Shown here: one piece after another, positions 24,224-36,815 of the stretch
Layout: every line of letters starts with the position of its first letter
How positions within the stretch are numbered: the stretch's first letter is position 1
Assembly: GCA_050084515.1 (NCBI GenBank)
Contig: CM114273.1
Span: 24,738,001 to 24,802,000 of the forward strand
Direction of reading: 5' to 3'
DNA: 64,000 bases
From: Blasia pusilla
Lineage: Eukaryota; Marchantiophyta; Marchantiopsida; Blasiales
Notes under the pieces: generated by a model
What the model was told of the DNA's origin: nothing
The model's input: the letters and a program-made list of their open reading frames with translations, nothing else
The model's database searches: none
Position numbers and translations under genes: made by a program

Positions 24224-24629
24224 TTGAAGGAGAATACCTTCTTGGTTTTTCCACTTCTTTTGTGTCGAACACATGGCATTTGGGCACCAAGAAAATTTGG
24301 GTTATCAATTGAGGATGGGGTTTTTGAAGGGAAAATATTGTCTCCAATGATATTAAAATCAAACATGCCACTAAGTTCTTGTGGTGGTAAGTATGAATTG
24401 AATACTTAGTAGTCTCATTTAGTTTAAAGTTGAAAGAAGGAGGTTTATTGTTATGAAAAAAAATATCCTTTAAAAATAATCTTCTTCATAGAATGATGAA
24501 ATATTTCTTATGTGTTCTATAATTGGATTACCTTTCTCAAATATTTCTGAAGAATTGAAAAATTAAGATTATATATTTAAAAATGGATAACTACGTGCCA
24601 CTCTAATAAATAAACATTTGTTAATTGGA

Positions 24630-25061
24630 CTAGTTAGCATAATCGTGCTTGTGCATGAAAATATTTTTTAAGTAACCATACTTTTATTTCAAAATTTATA
24701 TATTATTTCCACTTTCTTAAATCTGAAAGGATGTTAAAGGAGTAATCACATTCCACTCTTCTAAATAACTCCACTACTCAATTAAGATTTAAATAATATC
24801 ACACTCCCCTAAATAATACCACCCTTCCAAAAATGTTTAAATAATACCTACTCCTCCCCCTCCCACCAAAATAACACATTAACTAAATCATTAGTTAATC
24901 TTAATTACTGAAATAATTCCATTCTTCTATTAAAATGAATTTTATTTTCCTAAAATATCAAATGTGAATTGAAGGAAAATTTGCGAATGTGTTACTATTT
25001 TGTTTTACTTTCTCACTATTTTGTCTTATTGCACAGATATAGTCACAAATTATAATATAGA
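24630..25061 (-). mobile_element. Helitron-like non-autonomous element (432 bp)
   Basis: On the minus strand it begins TCTATATTATAATT after an A (25062) and ends GCTAACTAG before a T (24629), with TGCACAAGCACG just upstream of the 3' end. Its ends follow the same A-TC...CTAG-T rule as the clearer copies. The interior is A/T-rich with no gene. Confidence 0.55.
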
Positions 25062-25119
25062 TGAGAATGTCCCCAACCCTAAACTTGCCTACCCCTATCC
25101 ATAGTGTCTCCACTCCTTC

Positions 25120-27031
25120 AAGTTAACATAATGTCACTAGCATTAGCATGTTGGTACACAAATAGTGTGTTGGTTCCATGGCCATAGTAGCAATACTATG
25201 GGCGAGGGGGGTTAGTGGAACTACTTTACCTAATGCCCCTCCTTTATGACCTTTAGCTAAAACTGTAGGTCTCAAAGATTTAATCCCTATCAAAACACAA
25301 ACCTGCGAGCTACACGATGCTTCCCAGAGCATCACCCTGCCTCCGTACGGAATTTGTTCCCAAAACTTGGTAGCGCTACCGCGCACCACTTTACGTATGA
25401 AAAAATTGCAAAGAACGTACTCAAATGGATGGATCTTGCTCTCGTGAGCAATCTTGTGAGACATCTACCATGGAACACGGTCCCCAACCTGCAATCACAG
25501 TGAGACACTAGCGAGCTATCATATTTTAGAGCTCTCAATCTCGCATTTTCTCCTTGTAAATCAGGTTCTCCCAAGAAGGTCTCTCACAATGTGCACACTC
25601 TAGATCTCTCTCTACTCTACTCTACTCTACTCTACTCTACTCTCTCATGTCAAACCAAACCCACTCTCCTAATGAGAGGTCTTGGTTACTCACAAGGCAA
25701 GGAGTACCATAGCTTTGCCACCTCATACCAAGAGGTTCAACAACGAGAGAATGAGCTTGAAAGCTCTCTCTCCTTGGGTATATCCCCTTCCCTTTGTCAA
25801 TGTCGCGACCCTCATAGCCAAACATGTGCCAAAGCGGAACATCGGAACAGTAGTGGGCTTACACTAGGGTGGTTTTGCATTGGAGAGGTCTCTTGAAGGA
25901 GACACAAGAGATGAGACACAAACAAGGTTGAGCGTTTGATTTGTTTGTGGTCGCAAGTAAGGAAACCTAAAGCAAATAGGAGTCGAGTCTAGTTAAGAAC
26001 CAAACTTGGCACAAAACGAGTGTTTGGGGGATTTTAATGTATTTTGGACCATAACTCCTAGATTTGAGATGCATTTGGGAAAAAATGGGTAGAGTTGGAA
26101 AGTCAATTCTAACACACTAAATATCTTAGCAAACGCACAAATAAAGGTTGAGAAACTACACAAATCCAATTGTACATGGAGTTGGATTGAGGGCCAAAAG
26201 GATCGGCTTGGGAGTCTTTTCCCAAAGGTAGGGGGAGGGGGGAGAGCCCTAGAAGTGCTAGTAGGGGGTAGGGTCTCCAAGGGTGATTGGGACCTGAGCT
26301 CCACTTTGGGGAGCCATAGGACGAACCAAGGGCACATAATGGATAGGGAGGTCGGCATTAGGGTGCAAATCCCTAGCCAAGTCCGATGGAGTGGATCTCG
26401 GACGTCACTCTTAGATTCCAACCCGTGACTCATTGTCTTGATCTAGATTAGGGACTCATGCAAGGCCAATTAGACAGTTGAGACCGCCAGGCGTGCGAAT
26501 GTCATTTTAGGTGCTTGGACTATCCAGAAAGTATGTCCCAATTCTCGAGAAGACTTGCCCGTGTTAGGAAGTGAGGAACTAGAAAGGTTGAGCTTACTAA
26601 ACTCGGGGAGTTGCAAGGCTGATTTACCAAAACCTGACTAACGTGAGGGTGTTTGGGTACAAACTCACAATGAGAGAATGTCCTACTAAATGTACGTTTG
26701 CGCAACACTAGAGATTGACGTTCAAGACGAGTACGCGCACGAAACCCATGCCCTCTCTACGGTAACCTATGCTCACGTATCACCTCCTTGGATCTTGACC
26801 TGCTATAGGGGGTCAAAGGCAACTTCCCAAAGTATAAATTCATCTATATTCAAAACAACCAAAATAGCAAGTTTCTCTATATGGCTCCAAATGAGCCGAA
26901 ATGAAGAAAAAACCTGCTCTCTCAGGTTACGCGTCACCTCATCAAGTCATCCTCGACCTCTTGAGGTTTTCCTCCACTATCATCAAAGGTGCTCTACTAG
27001 ATCTTGTTGATCTATTTTAAAAGACGCGACA
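25120..27031 (-). repeat. B-type LTR plus leader, split by another insertion
   Basis: Minus-strand LTR starting TGTCGCGTC at 27031. The first part (27031 to about 26757) matches 34720, 40187, 45073 and 47615 copies, then sequence resumes at about 25800 and continues into a leader to about 25120. The leader contains the conserved GC-rich stretch near 25375 also seen downstream of the 34720 LTR. The insertion at about 25799-26755 is annotated separately. A pentanucleotide run (TCTAC)n lies at about 25612-25643. Confidence 0.6.
25799..26755. repeat. ~950-bp LTR-like repeat (F family), copy 1
   Basis: Inserted in the LTR at 25120-27031. It is homologous over most of its length to about 49690-50595 and, more weakly, to 53880-54640, sharing tracts such as TTTTGGACCATAAC, CCAACACACTAAA and TAGGGACTCAT. 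It begins with TG and ends with CA (approximate edges) and has no coding frame, so it is best read as a solo LTR. No target duplication was confirmed. Confidence 0.55.
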
Positions 27032-27104
27032 CACTAAAAAACTAACATCATTACATAAAAGCAAACTTCTAAAAATCCAAACCCCATGTTTGGAAAAATT
27101 AGTA

Positions 27105-27332
27105 TCTATATTATTATGGGAGAGTGTTATCTTGATTTGCAAATACCTGTGTGCTCGACATGTGGTAACTGGGCAGCAAGAAAATGTTTCACATGTTACG
27201 GACAACAAAGAAAAAGTTTGAATTTTTATGCAACATCATTAATCATTTCCCTTCATCATGCGTTATACACACTAATAAAAGCTCTTCAAACACTTTTTTA
27301 ATTTCCTGTGCATTGCACGAGCACCTTACTAG
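27105..27332 (+). mobile_element. Short non-autonomous Helitron (228 bp)
   Basis: Starts TCTATATTATTATGGGAGAG after an A at 27104 and ends ACCTTACTAG before a T at 27333. Just upstream of the end is GTGCATTGCAC, a small hairpin typical of Helitron 3' ends. It is the best single-copy reference for the trimer at 42440-43079. Confidence 0.85.
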
Positions 27333-29100
27333 TCTAATTTATGTTGAACTATTCTCTTAGTAAAAGTGTGATTTTCAAAGAATCATATTTTTTCAAAAAT
27401 ATTCCAAAGTATCTTCTTTTCATTGATGTTATTTCATATTGGAATCATAAGTATGTAAGGCAACCACTTAAACCAATGTAACAAAGCATAATTTTCCTAT
27501 ATTAAGTTTAAAATGAATAGATCCATCCAAGCTTTTTAATTAGAAACAATGAATATACATTGTACCTATCTAATTTTTGGGGAAAAATAGAAAAAATTAG
27601 AAATATTAAAATACTCCAAACACTTTAAATCATTATTTGATATGTAATTATTTTAGTTAATAATGATCTCAAAATGAAGAGGAACTCTCCAATAATAGTA
27701 TAGATATATACAATCATTGCAATGCTTGGTCTAAATAAAGTCTACGCCCTTGTTCTCCTTTTTCTTTTCCAAATCCTCCAAAGCATCTATATATGAAATA
27801 AAATTCCTCCTTCTTTTCTTGGAAAATTCCCATTCTCATCTCTTCATAAATATATACTTTCCTTCTCATTTGGAAAAAAAATCCTCTTTACTCATCTCCC
27901 TTTTCCAGCCACCTGATCCTATCTTCTCTAATACAACCCATCCTACCTCCCTCCTAGGATCCTCCCTATCCCCTACCATGGACGGACAACATTTTTTTAT
28001 CATATTTTGGATGGTAAATACTTCACCAAATCAGATCCAAATCTTATATCATAAAGATCCCTAATTTTTTTTCTTACAAACTTTTAGACGTAGATATGAT
28101 CACCGTGAGTACTTACTAGTATGGTTTGATCTAACCAATGCTCAAATTACCTTGCTACTCTTTTGAATGACATTTCATGTATAAATTTAGATATTTTGAT
28201 AGTATTCCTTCTTGATAGTCTAAAATTTCAATTTAGAGGAATATCAAAGATACTTGCATCAATTCCTTAATGTTCTTACGGAAAATATTATCCCTAAGGA
28301 AAATAGGCGTAGTAGGCATTAGATCTTCGTATCCAATGTTACTAGCCCTATTAGTGGCTAGTACTAGTATTGGGGCATCGTGTGGCACTGTAGTGCCCAT
28401 GGGGACTTCTTTTAACGCCAATCCTTCTACATGTCCATCACTATCCCATATGCATGACCATTAACGTGTCAACCATCGATGTAGATAAGATTCGCGACAC
28501 AAGTGTTGTTGTTGTATAAACTTCTATGTATATGCACTTTTTTTTGTTAAACCCAAATTTCTATTTTCTGGTAAAATTTAACAAATTTAATGTATGCTTC
28601 TCAATTAATTTTGTCTTGGATTTTTTTTAATAAAAAACTATGTTTAATTCCAATTATTCTTATTTAGATAACTTGTGGCATCACTAAAAGTTTGAGTAAT
28701 TTGTGACTTCCTGCATTTGCACCTTGTGAGTTCTTTGTGAACCTCTTGCGCATACCTTGCAAGTCCAATGCAATCGTACTAAAATAAAAGTTTGAAACCG
28801 TCTTGGAGCTCTAGAGTGCAAGTCCAAATCATTGGCGTGTGAGTCGCTTGGGAGTTGGACACTCACAAATGTGTAGTTTTGGTGCAATTTAAGTGTGACT
28901 CTTGGAACTCAAAAATTCGCTCCAAGTGTGGTAGTGAATGAGTCATATACAAAGTCATACAATTTTGAGATTGAAAAACATAAGTAGATTATCTTGGTTG
29001 TTGTATAAGTCAAAGAGGCCTCCAAGTCATGAACGACAAAATAAAGTTTATCCAAAGGTAGTCATCACCTAAAGATATAGCATAACCAAGGAGTTTTTCA
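27333..29100. other. A/T-rich intergenic, no feature identified
   Basis: Only short frames without domains (for example 104 residues at 27750-28064, rich in Phe and Ser). No repeat structure was recognised. Confidence 0.4.
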
Positions 29101-29189
29101 CCCTTGACAAGATTTAATATGCCTTTTACCTATGCATTTTCCAACTTGGTTGAACCATATACGATTTGTTTTATGAAAAAAGTGTAAAG

Positions 29190-29560
29190 AAAATTAGGAA
29201 ATCGCAAAGGAGACGGCATTTCAAGCACTCAAAGAGGTTTTACTATGAGTGCCTATTTTGAAGTGGTATGATGAAGAAAGATAACCTATAAAGCTTTCAA
29301 TTGATACATCAAGCTCGGTTGTAGGAGGGATCCTATAATAATAACGGGAAGATGGTTAGCACCCAATCACTTTCTTCTCAAAGAAACTACGGCCAATAGA
29401 GCAAAATTGACATACCAAAAAGCGGAAGGAGCTTGTAATTGTGTTAACTAATAAGCGTTGGCATCATTTTGCTAGAGATAAAGCCTTCGTTATGGAGACT
29501 AACCATAAACCATTAATATATTTAATTATATATACCAAATTAATTGAAGTCTTGTCAAAA
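29190..29560 (+). pseudogene. Gypsy RNase H remnant
   Basis: Broken plus-strand frames read PIKLSIDTSSSVVGGI, HPITFFSKKLRPIEQN, VIVLTNKRWHHFARDKAFVMETNHKPLIYL: the standard Ty3/gypsy RNase H order, with the expected acidic residues near D(TSS) and E(TNH). Many stops are present. No integrase was found downstream; the frame is lost before the (TA)n tract. Confidence 0.65.
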
Positions 29561-29634
29561 CTTGAAATTTGTTGGGAAGATTTGTCATTTGAGTTATAGT
29601 CATTTATATCCATATTTTAGATTTTTGTAAGATG

Positions 29635-29637
<3 letters not shown>

Positions 29638-29714
<77 letters not shown>
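29638..29714. repeat. (TA)n dinucleotide tract, about 77 bp
   Basis: Uninterrupted alternating TA for about 38 repeats, ending in a short A run. Confidence 0.97.
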
Positions 29715-29720
<6 letters not shown>

Positions 29721-29889
29721 ACCTAATAGGAGTTGTGTAAACATCAAATAAAGCCAATTGGACATTTAAAGTTCAAGAAGACCATTGAGTATGTAGGAGG
29801 CAAATGCCAAATTCGAGATGCTTTAAGAAGTATGTTGATGTTAAATCATATAAGAAAATATCGGGTTACACATGGAAAAAGTTTGTGTC

Positions 29890-30190
29890 TGCGGATTTCT
29901 ATCCGTTCAGGCCCAATTATCCGCATCATGCATCCGAGCCTAGCTTGATTTCCCGTTTATAAGGTCGCACATGGACAAAGTCCATGCCCGCACGGACATG
30001 TTTGTCCCTAAATTTGCACTTGTCGCGTAGACCCACACCAGCATGTAGCCAAGCCCGTAAGTCACGCTCATACACGGGCCGGAGCCCGCCCAATGGGGGG
30101 CCCAACCCTCGATTTGGTTCTTTCGTGGGCTGGTGCAAGCCACAAAACAGATGTAGGCTTGGCCAACCCACGTCTACGTGACATGCTCGC
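29890..30190. repeat. GC-rich dispersed repeat before an A-type LTR
   Basis: GC-rich block with CCCGCACGGACATG and CGGGCCGGAGCCCGCC stretches, similar in style to 13080-13440. It ends exactly where the TGTCACAT LTR begins at 30191. No gene. Confidence 0.4.
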
Positions 30191-30990
30191 TGTCACATCT
30201 GAGTAGCCGATAGGCCGAGATCTATCGTGGATAGGGCGTAGGAGCCAACGGACTATCTTGAGTGTAACTTTGTCCCACAGTGTCGGATGAGGTTGAGGAT
30301 AGGTCCATTGCGTCAGAACGCGTCGTTTTCAAGACTTTCATGTTGAGGTCTTTTACGGTGGGTGACTTGTTGACCATGTCACGCCCTGGTAACCTCTGCA
30401 CAAGCTTGCAGTTACCAAGGGAAGGGCTATTTCTAGGGTTTGAGCCTTTTGGCTCTTCCCAACCTATATAAGAGAGGAAGATGGCTTTCCTAAGCCATCT
30501 TTCTCATGTTGGGCCATTGGAGCACCTCCCTTGTATGTGTGTGAGCTAGGACTAGGGTGCTAGCGTCCGGATTCCTTGATAGCACAAGGTGGACGAGGCT
30601 CGATCTGCCGATGTAGATTGAGGAGTGGAGTTTTAGGCCGGGTGTGCCGTTTTTACTACTCTTTATTTTTACATGAGAAAGATGTCAGGAGGCTGGTGGG
30701 AATTTGTTGTTTGCAGGTAGGCAAGCGAGTTGCCTCGGTTGGGTAGCCCCTGGAGACATGTGTGTGTCATTTTGTGTCATTTTTCTGTTCGGAAGGCCGT
30801 GGGCGGAAGCGCTGTCCGTTTTTCTCAGATTTTGCGCCCCCCCCCCCTCCCGGTTGAGTGATCTCCATGTATATGTATGAGTTGATTTTTGTACATGTGT
30901 GGATCGACCCGTGTGTGGGGAAGATCGGTGTTGTGTGGTGTAGATGTGACCAGCGATGTATGTTGTGTAGCGATATGTATGCGCACGACA
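30191..30990 (+). repeat. A-type LTR and leader, truncated element
   Basis: Plus-strand copy of the LTR of element A, starting TGTCACATCTGAG. It contains the TATA box at 30465, the tract around TAGCGTCCGGATTCCTTG, a GGCGGAAGCGCTG box near 30795, a C-rich run near 30838, and ends near 30986 with GTAGCGATATGTATGCGCA, matching the ends of the B-type terminal repeats (40186, 40819). No gag or pol follows. Confidence 0.6.
30465..30472 (+). promoter_or_regulatory. TATA box of the A-type LTR (truncated copy)
   Basis: TATATAAG about 274 bp from the LTR start, the same position as in the copy at 10896. Confidence 0.6.
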
Positions 30991-33500
30991 TCAACATGTT
31001 TAAGGGTGGGCTTGGATCCAAGATGTGGGTGCCTGCGCAGCATGTCCATTTTTTTGCAGCCTTGCACGTGTCGAGCCTACATCCGATCCTTGCGGGAGGA
31101 TCATGGGGTGGATATGGGCTAGATGTGGGGGTTGCAATAGATGTGCAATCAAGGTGGGACATGGTGCGAGAACGAGTACGGGATGACATGTTCACATACA
31201 TGTCAAGACTTTTCCGCACTTGTTTGGACAAGTTTGTCCCATGTACAAACAAGTTTTTTATGTGCAACCCTTCTTACAAATATGAAGATACATTAAAATT
31301 AGTGGGAGGAATTTCTTATCAAAGTATAGCCAAATGAGGAGACTTTGGTAGTCTAAAGAAGGGGATCCTTAAAGACAATATATGATCAAATATAATATGA
31401 CAATAAATTAAGGATTTCAAAATATCCCTAAAACTACAGACTGATGTATTAGACAAGGCTCATGATGTAGCTATAGCATGTCATATTAGAATCCACAAGA
31501 CTTTGGATATCCTATTACACCAAGGACCAATGAGATTAAGTATATGTCATTTCTTCCTCATTGGTCGCACAAATTCTCTTTTTTTTCCTGTTTGTCATGT
31601 AACATCTTATTCTTATGCACCATCGTGCATACACTAAACGTCCAACATTAAGATTTTTTATCTTTTTTTTACCTCATCATCCATATTAACTCTCTATCCT
31701 TATGTGTGTCTGAATATTATCACTCTTTAGCTTCATCTAAATGATACAGTTCCAATTTGTAGTGATAATTCTGCTAACTTACTCTATGCTAAGTCCTATC
31801 TTGTTACAAGATTCCCCACAGTTAAGAGGCAACGTCGTCGATATCATTACGAGAGTTCTCAAATTTTTGAATCACTAAGGGTGTATTCGCCAAGTGCCTT
31901 TAAGAATCCCAAAATGGATTCATACAATATATTCACCTTTCATTGAACTAAATTATCTATGGCTTGATGACCCCCTCATCTTTGTGTGTGCTTCCACCAT
32001 ACATTTTTCTTGAACACTTGTTAATTCTAGAAATGGCAGTTGAATTGTCTTTTGAGTGAAGGTTGATGGTTAAGGAATGTAATGTTGCGTAAATTTCTAT
32101 ATAGAAGATATTAGGGATCTAGGTATATTGTATGGAGTGGGCTCTAATCCGCCACTTCGCCAACCCATGTGAGAAACATAAAAGGTTCAATAAAACATTC
32201 ACCCATCTAACGAATACACATAAAATGCAAGTTAATGATAGATACAATACTTTACCTTCTACACAAAAAATGTACAGAGCAACAATCAATATCTACATAT
32301 TTCTCATGTCAATCTTGATAAATTCAAAGTTTTGCCCTTGATTGAACCAATCCTTTTTTAAATATGTTGTACAACGCCCTCAATTACACTGATATTTAAT
32401 ATTGCAACGGTAATGAGATCTTGTTTGACTAAAATTATTGAGATATTTGGATGATCTTTATATACGAGGAGAAAAAAAGTAGGGCTTTACTAGAATAATT
32501 CACAATTTTATTACACGAAAACTCTACCAATGGTAATAACCAGCCTTGTTTCTCTTACTCCTTAAAAGTAAGGGCTATCAAGATATCCTTATTTGTGCAA
32601 TTGGGTTTGCTCCATTTAACTATTTGATTTTGGTTAGTAAGTAGTTAGCGTAATACGTTGGGTCTTGACTTTTGGAGAGACTAAAAAGAGTGCACCAAAA
32701 TTAACTTATAAATATAATGTCATCAAATGATATCTTTGTCTTGATAATAGATGTGGTGCAAAAATTTGTTCCACAAAGATTTCGACTAACTTGGTCTTGT
32801 TCTTGCTTTCTTAGTGGGTCAAACCATCAAATGTAGATCAACCATCTTACTTGGATAAGCCACAAAGAATCACAATTGCATGTAAACTTGTACAAATGTT
32901 TGGTAATTTGCAAATAATATATATTCTTACATTCTCCCACTTCTATTCAACAAAGGTGAGGGTTTAAAAAATATTTCCTTCTTCTAATTTGTAAGCTGAT
33001 TTTATTGACACTTGAGTCAACTAAAAATTTAAGATTCAATATCCTCTCATGCCTTAGGCCAATAATATACTCATTATGATATCTGGAGTAAAGAAAGAAG
33101 GGAGAAAATCCTTTGGTTGCATCCTTAACTTCTTGGACTAATGTTCTTTTGGTGCAATTGAATGTTACAAGAATACGCATAGTTAATTTTCTTGCGATGT
33201 TAATAACATTTTGATTCTGAAAATAGACAGCTTCTTGAGGAGAAAAATGAGAGATCAAATTAAATCTCGATAACTTAAAAATAACTAAAAAAAATGATTG
33301 TGAGGATATCTTTAAAATATTATTACTTAAAATAAAATTTTAAAAATATAGGAAATCTATTTAGGATGTGAATTTGTAGAGAACATATAGATGTCTTTTT
33401 ATCGGAGTAATTCCTTATTTTTCTAACATTTTGGATCACGACTCTTGCAACAAGGGGCGTTATATGAATACTCTATATATATATGTGAATAATAAGTGGC
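30991..33500. other. Intergenic, no gene recognised
   Basis: A/T-rich from 31250 onward. Minus-strand frame 33258-32947 (103 residues) has no recognised domain. Scattered stops elsewhere. Confidence 0.4.
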
Positions 33501-33518
33501 AAGTTGTATGCCACTCGT

Positions 33519-33661
33519 GCCTATTCATCCTCGGGTTGGGCCATAGAGGGTGAGAGTTGAGTTAAGGGGCGAGGGACACTTGGGCAAAAGCAAGCATTTC
33601 ACCCGGATTCGAACAGACGACTCGTTGTTATGTAGGGGGAGGAGTTGCCCATTGTGCTACC
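33519..33661 (-). repeat. tRNA-derived SINE, copy 2
   Basis: Minus strand: A box GGTAGCACAATGGG (33661-33648) and B box GTTCGAATCCG (33614-33604) about 35 bp apart, close to the tRNA consensus boxes. The tail CTTTTGCCCAAGTGTCCCTCG and CAACCCGAGGATGAATAGGC is shared with copy 1 at 23245. The two box-like regions plus a common non-tRNA tail at two loci define a SINE family rather than a tRNA gene. Confidence 0.7.
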
Positions 33662-33699
33662 ATCTTCTGCATGATACTAAGGAGAATGTAACAAATTTA

Positions 33700-34719
33700 T
33701 TCTTATTTTTCTAGAGAATCTCAAAAATAGATAAAAGATCCTTGGGTTTTTTAATCCAACCTCGGGTCAAAAAACCCGAGGATGAAAAGGTGCTAGGAAA
33801 TAATATATACTATTATGGGAGAGTGCCTTCTTGCCCGCGCAAACACCTCTCCTTGCGCCACGTGGCAGTTCAAGCTATTTTTTAAGAACTTCGAATAGTT
33901 GTAATTGTTTGCTGAACAAGGAATTTTTTTAGCGGGACATTTACAACCGTCATTTTGAGCGGGACATTTACAACCATCATTGTACTACAAAATGGTTTTT
34001 TTGAACTTTTAAAAGATGTTATGTTGACAGTTATGATCGTAATAAGGAGACCCGTCAATGGCGAGATCCTTTTCTGAAAACTTTTAAAGAATGTCGTATT
34101 GACTATTATGATCGTAATAAGGCAGATCCTTCGATGTGGATCGACAAATTTGCCTTCCCGTTATCATACTTTCAGGGACTACAGAGCCGAATGTATTTAT
34201 ACCGTGCATTCAATGCAGACACTCCTGACATAGATACAGCGTGCACATACTCACACCATTTTGACCAACATTGCAAATTCATGCGGAGTTTTATTCATGT
34301 TCCTAGATGATTACAACTTTTTTCAGATACATTTATGCTAGGCATATGATTGTTGTACTCTAACAACCGATTTGGTTTGTGAGCTACAACTTTCTAAGGA
34401 GTTTTTGAGTCTCCACAAACTTGCAGATTCAACGTTCCTCCACTTGAGAAGCTCGAAGCTCGAGTCGCTTGGATATCAGGCTTATCGTTCCCCTTCCTAT
34501 CTCCAACACTCCCGTGTTGTCGGGTCCTCTATATTCCCCTTCGACTCAAGTCCTCAATAACTCCTGGTCTGGAAGTAATCCAAGTTCAGCTCCAACTCCA
34601 AGTGCGCTCTAGTTTAGTTGCCTTCTATTTGTTTGATCTACGCCAGCTCCACATTCTCTGCAACCATAACTCCCAACCCTTATAGAGAACCAATCAAGCT
34701 ACATACAAAACAACGACAC
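33700..34719. other. Flank of element B; no gene
   Basis: A Helitron-like 5' end (ACTATTATGGGAGAGTGCC) lies near 33808 but no matching 3' end was found. A tandem pair around 33930-33990 repeats AGCGGGACATTTACAACC. No coding frame supported. Confidence 0.4.
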
Positions 34720-35250
34720 TGTCACGTCTTTTAGGATAGATCGGTGAGATATAGTAGAGTACTTTTGCGAGTTGTGGAGGACATACTCAGGAGATTGAGG
34801 ATGATCTACTCAGGACCCAGGAAACCTTAGAGAGCAGGTTTCCCTTTCCTTCCGGCTCATTTGGAGCAATATTGAGGAGCTTACTATTTTAGCCAAGTAC
34901 AATTTTGAGTATATGATCGACTTTATATTTTTGGTAAGTGGCCCTTAACCTCTTACATCAGGTCAAGATCCAAGGAGGTGACTTAGGAGCATAGGTTACC
35001 ATGGAGAGAACTTGGGAGAGGGGAGGAGTATACCTCAAGGAGAGAGAGCTGGAGAGCTCATTGTCTCTTTGTTGAACCTCTTGGCATGAGGCGGCGGAGC
35101 TATGGTCTTGTTTGCCTTGTTTGTGTAACCAAAGCATGTAATTAGGAGAGTGGGTTTGGTTTGACATTGGAAGAGACATGTAAGAGTGCATTTGAGAGCT
35201 ATGGTGTTGAGAGAGATTCGATTTTGATTTACAAAGAGAGAATGAGATGA
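34720..35250 (+). repeat. B-type 5' LTR (promoter part)
   Basis: Starts TGTCACGTCTTTTAGGATAG and is homologous to 40187-40708, 45073-45730 and the minus-strand copies at 47615 and 27031. The LTR/leader boundary is not clear. A GGGCGCGGAAGCGCTGGCC box follows at about 35405, as in other family leaders. Confidence 0.6.
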
Positions 35251-36815
35251 GTGAGAGAGCTTCATAGGGGAGCTCGCTGGTCACTCGCTGTTCTTGCAGG
35301 TTGGGGATCGTATTCTCCATTCAGCGGTTCATGGGAGTGCTCACCAGAGCTGGAGCCACTCATTTTTTTATGTTTCCTCTGCCGATATTTTGTATGGAAG
35401 AGTGGGGCGCGGAAGCGCTGGCCAATTTTTGATAGGGATTGAGTATGGGGGCGAATTTCCCCATACCAGTGCTCTCGGGAGCACCATGTAGCTTGCTGAT
35501 TTTTATTTTCACGGGTTTTACATTTTTTTTGGGAGAAATCAGCGCAGAAGCACCGCCAAAATTTATGTAGGAGAAAGAGATGTTGGGCTTTACGACAGTC
35601 CCAGTCAGTTTTTACTGGAATGTTCGATTCAAAATATTTTTTTGCCGTTGTTGTAGATCGTGATTCTGTGCACGCTGTGCAATAGACGGTGCACAATTAG
35701 GAGTTGCAAGAAAAAAATTATGGTCAATGTTGTAAAATTTCCATTGTTAGAGGCGATTTTCAAGGTTAAATTGTTCAAACCCTAAACGAGCCGCTGCATC
35801 GGTGGCGGCCGTCGCTGTCATAGTCGCCTTCAACGGTTTTCCGTCATTGATCAACCATCATCTTCAACGTCCACTGTCACCATCAACGGTCCACCGTCGA
35901 CCGCCACCTCCGCCTCGTCGCTGCTCAGAGCCGCGTTCAACTGTTGCCCACCCTTAGTTGCCATTGCCGCCATTACGGAGTGGAGGATCTTCCACGACGA
36001 CCGTTGATTCTTTGACTTGTACCGCCACCACGTACTTTGTTTTGGCCGCCATGGTCATCGTAGTCTCGTCATCAACCACTGATGGCAAGTGATTTCGGGT
36101 TATGGTGTTTGAGTTTTCATTTCATGTTACTATGTTGTGATTGGTAGCCGCTCGATGACAATCGAGTACCGTGCTATGACGCATGTAGCCGCAACGCGTG
36201 GCCAATTGTCGCGTCGTACCACTCGTGGCCGCACCGTACCATCTTGATCGCAGAACCGCTCCTTCACTAAGGAGCAGAGCGTGTGAATTGTTGATTGAGG
36301 AGGGTATGCCGCCGAGTGCTGCACTCCATTCTTGAGTGCCGTGTCGTTTGTAGCCGTTCTGTGCGTCGTAAGGGACCGTTGGACGTGCACCGCACATCGA
36401 GGAGGTTTGAGCAGCGTCAATACAAGATGAGTACGACTTGCTGATTGGAGGAGTTGCCTTCACGACCGAGTTGGGGTCCACATTCGCAAAGGAGCGACAT
36501 CGATATTATTGTCAGGTTACCCATTATGGTCTCTTATCTTGCACGTGTGAGGGATTTTCCGGTATTGGGAAGTTATTTGGGATATTGGGTTTCATGATGA
36601 TGTTGAGAGCATCGACGATGTATGGGTTTAGGGGACATAGATTTGTGGGGGATATCCAGAGTTGAGGATGGTTTTTCGATGAGACGATAGATCAGTTGAT
36701 TTGCCGCACCACGCTGCTTGTTGCCGCATAGCACATGTCTCAGTGAGAGAATGTAGATTGAGTGCCGCATGTTTAGTTTGAGTGATTGAGGGATTACTCG
36801 TAGGATTGAGAGTGA

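Noticed and set aside
29733-29948. 71-residue frame after the (TA)n tract
   Set aside because: No similarity recognised and flanked by decayed gypsy sequence.
33604-33661. tRNA gene
   Set aside because: A and B box-like elements are present, but a non-tRNA tail is shared with a second locus and no complete cloverleaf could be drawn; a SINE fits better.
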